Part shown: piece by piece, positions 59,887 through 64,000 of the stretch | How the letters are laid out: every line of letters starts with the position of its first letter | Numbering within the stretch: the stretch's first letter is position 1 | NCBI GenBank assembly: GCA_040768665.1 | Contig: JAXGMN010000027.1 | Coordinates: 1 to 64,000, forward strand | Source of the DNA: JABWBD01 sp040768665 | GTDB lineage: Bacteria > Planctomycetota > Planctomycetia > Pirellulales > Thermoguttaceae | Reading direction: 5' to 3' | Length of the DNA stretch: 64,000 nucleotides | Notes under the pieces: generated by a model | Told to the model about the DNA's origin: nothing | Databases searched by the model: none | The model's input: only the letters and a program-made list of their open reading frames with translations | Translations under genes and position numbers: made by a program

Positions 59887-60135
59887 ATGCCAGCACCGCA
59901 CCTAAGAGTATATTATGGGCCCCTGGATGACGCTGCTAGCATCAACGGGGCTCGCTGTGAGGAGGGACGCCCCACCGTGACCGTGCCGCTGGTCGAGGTG
60001 CTGCCTTTGCTGGCCGATGCCGTCCAATCACAGCGGACATGGCTGCGGGATTTCAAAGACGACGAAATCACCATCTCTATCGATTTGTACGAAGTCATCC
60101 TCGCTTACCAGCATTATCGCCGCCCCTCCGCGTGA
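59887..60135 (+). CDS. small conserved hypothetical protein
   Basis: An 82-residue acidic protein from the ATG at 59887, with GGAAGAG upstream. PHLRVYYGPLDDAASINGAR, TVTVPLVEVLPLLADAVQSQ and RTWLRDFKDDEITISIDLYE. I have seen similar small proteins in planctomycetes but know no function. No motifs, no signal peptide. It lies between the A6 repeat and the STAS gene and is probably monocistronic. Confidence 0.6.
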   Translation: MPAPHLRVYYGPLDDAASINGARCEEGRPTVTVPLVEVLPLLADAVQSQRTWLRDFKDDEITISIDLYEVILAYQHYRRPSA

Positions 60136-60211
60136 ATCCGCCCGGCTGCGCCCTGGGGGATGAAAAAGGGGGCTGGCTCCGCAAGAAGGCTCTCAGTCCG
60201 CCGTGAGACGC

Positions 60212-60562
60212 TCACGAGCGACGGATAGCCTCCAACGCTTCCTCGCGCGTCGGGTAAATGTTCCAGATCGTCGTCAGACGCGTGACCTCAAGAATCTCCA
60301 GGCAAAACGGCTGAACGCCGCAGAGTGCCATTGTTCCCCCACGCTCTTTCAGACGCTTCCATGCCCGGACCAATAGCTCGATGAAGCTCGACCCGATGAA
60401 AGTCGTGCGAGAGAAATCGAGCACAAGCCGGGGCGGTTCAGCATGAGTGGCCTCGGCCAATAGTATCCCCCCAAACTCGCTCAAAGCCTGATCGTCCAGC
60501 GGATCGTACTTCGGGCCGAGTTCGATGATCGTGATCTCGTTCTCGCGGACTATGCAACTCAT
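60212..60562 (-). CDS. STAS-domain protein (anti-sigma factor antagonist-like)
   Basis: A 116-residue single-domain STAS protein from the ATG at 60562 (MSCIVRENEITIIELG). VLDFSRTTFIGSSFIELLVR has the conserved phosphorylatable Ser region, followed by AWKRLKERGGTMALCGVQPF and ILEVTRLTTIWNIYPTREEA. STAS antagonists bind anti-sigma kinases and free an alternative sigma factor. No anti-sigma factor or sigma gene is adjacent. Confidence 0.85.
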   Translation of the reverse strand: MSCIVRENEITIIELGPKYDPLDDQALSEFGGILLAEATHAEPPRLVLDFSRTTFIGSSFIELLVRAWKRLKERGGTMALCGVQPFCLEILEVTRLTTIWNIYPTREEALEAIRRS

Positions 60563-60882
60563 ACTGCTGAGTGTAAGTGCGGGCAGTGGAAATGGCAAGA
60601 CGGCAGCCGCCGAGACCTAAGCAAAACAGCCCTTACATTCTTCCCTGCTCCGCCAAGCAACCGATCAAGCCCCTGCGACCGGTACCAGCGGCACGACCCG
60701 TACGCCCTCCCCCCCGCGCCGGAAATAGGGAGTTGATTTGGCGGAAGTCGTTGATGCGATTGCTTTTAGGGAAATCGGCACTGCCGCGTGCCATGTGCGT
60801 GATCCGCGCAAGACCCTGGCCAACCGCGAATGTCCCGGCCGCAGGCAGGTTATAATGAGGCTTTCGGCAGGGCATCCGTACG

Positions 60883-61003
60883 GTAACCGTTCACAGCGGT
60901 CGGGGACTGGTCCATTTTTCGGCCTGTGGAGTGAATTCGGCCGGTGAGGCGTTGTCCGAAAACACGGACCTGTCTCCTTCTCATCCGCCCCGTGAACGGT
61001 CAC
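60883..61003. mobile_element. IS66-like MITE, copy B4
   Basis: A 121 bp element with ends GTAACCGTTCAC and GTGAACGGTCAC, flanked by perfect 8 bp direct repeats TCCGTACG at 60875-60882 and 61004-61011. The interior carries CGGGGACTGGTCCATTTTTC and the complementary GAAAACACGGACCTGTCTCC. It lies upstream of the LOG-family gene and could affect its promoter. Confidence 0.88.
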
Positions 61004-61086
61004 TCCGTACGCTGCCGGCCGCCAGCAGTGAGCCATGGGCGCAGAGAAGATTTGGCACCAGGAATCGCTGATCGACGAGGGGCTTT

Positions 61087-62235
61087 GTGAGAGATTTTGA
61101 GAAAAAAACACGGCATGTTTCGCGACATCACCATATTCCCCATGCACCCGCTCCGAAACCGCATCCGGCCGCCACGGAAGGACAGTTGCTCACCGATCCG
61201 GCCGATTACGCGGCTCGCCGCGCCGGCTCTTCCCATATCTCGGACTTGATTGAGAAGATCCGCGAGTCGGCGGACAAGCTGGCCAGCGACCGGACGAGCC
61301 GGGGTGATCTGAAGATTCTCAGTCGCACGCTTCGTGAACTCCGATACGCATTCAAGGTCTTCAGCCCGTACCGCCACCGGCGGAAGGTCACGGTGTTCGG
61401 ATCGGCACGGACACTGCCGGAAGAGCCTGCTTACCGGCAAGCCGTGCGGTTCGGCCGCGCAATGGCCCAGCAGCGATGGTTCATCGTCACCGGAGCCGGG
61501 GCCGGCATCATGGAAGCGGGCCATGCCGGTGCCGGACGCGAGAACTCCATGGGCTTGAATATCCTGCTGCCCTTCGAGCAGTCCGCCAATCCGATCGTTG
61601 CGGGTGATCCAAAGCTCGTGCATATGAAGTACTTCTTCACTCGCAAGCTGATGTTCGTCAAAGAGAGCAACGCCATGTGCCTCTTGCCGGGCGGCTTCGG
61701 CACCCTCGACGAGGGCCTTGAAGTGCTCACCCTCCTTCAAACAGGCAAACGAGATATGGTGCCCGTCGTCTTCCTCGATGAGCCCCGCGGCAGCTATTGG
61801 CGGGATTTTGAGGATTTCATCAGGCGTCATCTGCTCGCCCGAAAGCTGATCTGTCCCGAAGACCTTTCGCTCTACCGCATTACCGATTCCGTGGAAGAGG
61901 CGGTCCAGGAAATTCTGAACTTCTTTCGGGTTTACCACAGCATGCGGTACGTGAAGAGCCAGCTCGTTCTCCGGCTCAGTGAATCTCTCGATTCCGCCGC
62001 GCTCGACCAGATCAACACTCGCTTCGCCGATATCCTCATCGACGGCCGCTTCGAGCTCAGCGGACCGCTTCCGGAAGAAAAGGACGAGCCTGATCTGATC
62101 GAACTACCCCGGCTTGTTTTCCATTTCAACCGGCGCGGCCTCGGCAGGCTGCGGCAATTGATCGACTTTTTGAACGCATCGAACGAGGTTTCGGAGAGAA
62201 AGCCCCGCCTTCCGCAGTCTACTTCACGACCATGA
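61087..62235 (+). CDS. LOG family protein (TIGR00730-like phosphoribohydrolase)
   Basis: A 382-residue protein from a GTG at 61087. KVTVFGSARTLPEEPAYRQA, VTGAGAGIMEAGHAGAG, MKYFFTRKLMFVKESNAMCL and LLPGGFGTLDEGLEVLTLLQ with PGGxGTxxE are the LOG/lysine-decarboxylase-like hallmarks. The family releases cytokinin base from its riboside monophosphate or acts on other nucleoside monophosphates. Residues 1-90 and ~270-382 are lineage extensions; the C-terminal part may form an extra domain. The end overlaps the convergent lactate permease by 17 bases. Confidence 0.85.
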   Translation: MRDFEKKTRHVSRHHHIPHAPAPKPHPAATEGQLLTDPADYAARRAGSSHISDLIEKIRESADKLASDRTSRGDLKILSRTLRELRYAFKVFSPYRHRRKVTVFGSARTLPEEPAYRQAVRFGRAMAQQRWFIVTGAGAGIMEAGHAGAGRENSMGLNILLPFEQSANPIVAGDPKLVHMKYFFTRKLMFVKESNAMCLLPGGFGTLDEGLEVLTLLQTGKRDMVPVVFLDEPRGSYWRDFEDFIRRHLLARKLICPEDLSLYRITDSVEEAVQEILNFFRVYHSMRYVKSQLVLRLSESLDSAALDQINTRFADILIDGRFELSGPLPEEKDEPDLIELPRLVFHFNRRGLGRLRQLIDFLNASNEVSERKPRLPQSTSRP

Positions 62236-63874
62236 GCGTGAATGGGTACACATAGGCCTGTAGCATGACCAACAGGCCGACCAGCGAGGCCAACACGAGG
62301 CTGTGGCACAGAACCCGCCGCAGGATCTGGCCTTCGTGGCCGTAGAAATTGGTCGCCGTACTCGCCACGACGATACTCTGGGCGTCGACCATCTTGCCCA
62401 TCACCCCGCCCGAACTGTTGGCCGCGGCCATCAGCGTCGCACTGACGCCTGTCTGCTGGGCCGTGATCTTCTGCAAACTGCCGAACAGAACGTTCGACGC
62501 CGTGTCCGATCCGGTCAACGCCACGCCCAGCCAGCCAAGCAGCGTGCCGAAGAAAGGATAGAGCACGCCCGTCTTCGCCAACGCCAGCCCCAAGGTGGCG
62601 TCGGTTCCCGAATACTTGGTCACGTAGCCCAACGCCAGCATCGCGGCGATGGTTACCAACGAAAAGCGGACGCGAATCAGCGTTTCCAGGTAAGTCCCGG
62701 CCAACTCGCGAATCGAGAAATTCATCAACAGTCCCGCCAGCAGTGCGGCCACGAGGATCCCTGTTCCTGTAGCCGAAAGCCAGCCCAGCTTGTAGATGGC
62801 ATCTTCCGGCCGCGTCGGCGCCGACGCAGTCGGCTGCGGCGCCACCGGATAACCACGCAGGACCACCTCGTGCAAATGGGGCACTTCGAACCGAGGCTCG
62901 GACACCGCGTTCAAGCCCTGTTTCACCTGGGGCAGACCCCAGATGAAGATCACCGCAGTCAGCAAAATCCAGGGTGCCCATGCTTGCACCACTTCCCGCC
63001 GAGTCGCCGCAGCCGACGCAACCGGATCCACGCCCGCTTCGCTCTCCGGCTGGTCGAGATGCCGGGGCCGCCAGAACCTCACCAGGACGATCAAAGCCGC
63101 CATGGAGAAAATCGCGCCCACCACGTCCACCAGCCACGGGCCGTGAAAATTGGATACCGCAAATTGTGCAGCCGAAAAGGCCAGGCCCGCCGTCAGTGCC
63201 GCCGGCCAGACGCCCAGCATGCCGCGAAACCCGCTGTAAGCCCATACGACCCAGAATGGAACGATCAAAGAAAAAAGCGGCAATTGCCTGCCGATCATGG
63301 CGGATAGTACGTGGACGTCGATCCCCGTAACGCCGGATAGGGCAAGAATCGGTGTTCCCAAGGCCCCAAACGCGACCGGTGCCGTGTTGGCGATTAGTGA
63401 CAGGACCGATGCCTCCAGCGGTTTGAACCCGAGTTGGATGAGGATCGCCGCCGTGATTGCTACAGGAGTGCCGAAACCCGCCGCTCCCTCGAAAAAAGCG
63501 CCCAGCGAGAAAGCGATCAGGATCAATTGAATCCGCTTGTCAGGCACGAACGATCCCAGGTGCTCGCGCAGGACGGCGAACGAGCCTTTTTTCACGGTCA
63601 ACTGATACAGATAGATCAAGTTCAGGATGATCCAGCCGATCGGCATCAGGCCATACGCGGCGCCGTAGCCCGCGGCCGCCAGCGCAGCGCGCGGGGGCAT
63701 CTCGAAAGCCAGCAGCGCCACGGCCAGGGCAATTCCCAGCCCCAGCATCGCTGCCAGGTGGATCCGCATCTGAAAAATGGCGATTGCCCCCAAGAGCACC
63801 ACCAGCGGCAGCGCGGCACATGCCGTGGAGAGCAAAGGGTTTCCAAAAGGATCGTAGTTCTGTGTCCACTGCAT
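62219..63874 (-). CDS. L-lactate permease family transporter
   Basis: A 551-residue inner-membrane protein with 12 or more hydrophobic helices. GWIILNLIYLYQLTVKKGSF, FFEGAAGFGTPVAITAAILI, SLIANTAPVAFGALGTPILA and FFGTLLGWLGVALTGSDTAS are LctP/LldP signatures; MAAANSSGGVMGKMVDAQSI and VVASTATNFYGHEGQILRRV complete the core. It imports lactate or glycolate by proton symport. The start MQWTQNYDPFGNPLLS at 63874 fits the family. A heptamer array and G-rich block lie 40-100 bases upstream. Confidence 0.92.
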   Translation of the reverse strand: MQWTQNYDPFGNPLLSTACAALPLVVLLGAIAIFQMRIHLAAMLGLGIALAVALLAFEMPPRAALAAAGYGAAYGLMPIGWIILNLIYLYQLTVKKGSFAVLREHLGSFVPDKRIQLILIAFSLGAFFEGAAGFGTPVAITAAILIQLGFKPLEASVLSLIANTAPVAFGALGTPILALSGVTGIDVHVLSAMIGRQLPLFSLIVPFWVVWAYSGFRGMLGVWPAALTAGLAFSAAQFAVSNFHGPWLVDVVGAIFSMAALIVLVRFWRPRHLDQPESEAGVDPVASAAATRREVVQAWAPWILLTAVIFIWGLPQVKQGLNAVSEPRFEVPHLHEVVLRGYPVAPQPTASAPTRPEDAIYKLGWLSATGTGILVAALLAGLLMNFSIRELAGTYLETLIRVRFSLVTIAAMLALGYVTKYSGTDATLGLALAKTGVLYPFFGTLLGWLGVALTGSDTASNVLFGSLQKITAQQTGVSATLMAAANSSGGVMGKMVDAQSIVVASTATNFYGHEGQILRRVLCHSLVLASLVGLLVMLQAYVYPFTLMVVK

Positions 63875-63913
63875 GGGGCGGGCGCCGGAAGGCTGGAGCA
63901 ATGAAGCAGTTGT

Positions 63914-63948
63914 CTCTTATCTCTTATCTCTTATCCCTCATCCCTCAT
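63914..63948. repeat. heptanucleotide array (5 units)
   Basis: Three CTCTTAT units followed by two CCCTCAT units, in register, 40 bases upstream of the lactate permease start (on the permease strand: ATGAGGG and ATAAGAG units). The 7-base period is the same as in the arrays near 37.2, 39.8 and 40.0 kb. Confidence 0.85.
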
Positions 63949-63978
63949 CCACTCCCCCGCCCTGCCCTCCCCTTCTCC
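63949..63978. repeat. G-rich motif block next to the heptamer array (minus-strand sense)
   Basis: On the minus strand it reads GGGGAGGGCAGGGCGGGGGA with flanks, directly adjoining the heptamer array. It is the same arrangement (G-rich block beside heptamers upstream of a gene) as at 37207-37237. Confidence 0.7.
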
Positions 63979-64000
63979 GTTCACGCACATTCCGACTCCT

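Overview
The window is bacterial, GC-rich and dense with genes on both strands. It most likely comes from a planctomycete of the Pirellulales type. This is an inference from a DUF1559 prepilin-like protein with a type IV pilin N-terminus, secreted carbohydrate-active enzymes, PmoA-like (DUF6807)/FG-GAP and heparinase proteins, DUF4058 and Uma2 proteins, and many dispersed palindromic repeats. No rRNA, tRNA or CRISPR array was seen.

Layout. 0.2-5.4 kb: a DUF4058 protein, then a lysine-degradation pair (saccharopine dehydrogenase and ALDH7-type semialdehyde dehydrogenase) divergent from a VOC/DUF1338-like protein. 5.4-9.3 kb: an HNH nuclease pair, a CE15 glucuronoyl esterase, a Uma2 protein and a toxin-antitoxin-like pair. 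9.5-21 kb, minus strand: a beta-helix lyase-like protein, an orphan acyl carrier protein, a broken hipBA locus, a secreted alpha/alpha-type protein, two genes carrying several frameshifts each (FG-GAP/DUF6807 and an M14 carboxypeptidase) and a heparinase II/III protein. The heparinase leader, which contains a 38-codon CxxC micro-ORF, is copied 2.9 kb away. 21-31 kb: an aminotransferase, DUF1559 protein, small lipoprotein, a 1027-residue RCC1-propeller/GH28 fusion, and a phosphohexomutase-like protein lacking the catalytic serine loop. 31-36.5 kb: a LysE-type exporter, a three-gene envelope operon and an exported protein. 36.5-47.8 kb: housekeeping and signalling genes (histidine phosphatase, pdxA, dtd, DUF457, CvpA, accA, Ser/Thr kinase, glycosyltransferase, truA, histidine kinase, Hsp20). 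47.9-53.9 kb: a compact type II fatty-acid-synthase-like operon (dehydratase, reductase, ACP, second dehydratase, ketosynthase) ending in an OleC-like AMP-binding enzyme. 54-64 kb: rimI, a broken HAD phosphatase, an enlarged Tex, a STAS protein, a LOG-family protein and an L-lactate permease.

The most unusual layer is the repeats. There are (i) ~115-125 bp MITE-like elements with GTAACC/GGTTAC ends and 8-bp target duplications, suggesting an IS66-type helper; (ii) ~90 bp GGGGAC palindromes, one lying inside a coding sequence; (iii) a ~219 bp element with ~60 bp inverted ends; (iv) a dispersed G-rich motif around GCAGGGGAG, found between genes and in frame inside several genes; and (v) heptanucleotide tandem arrays placed just upstream of start codons. 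Several of these modify genes directly.
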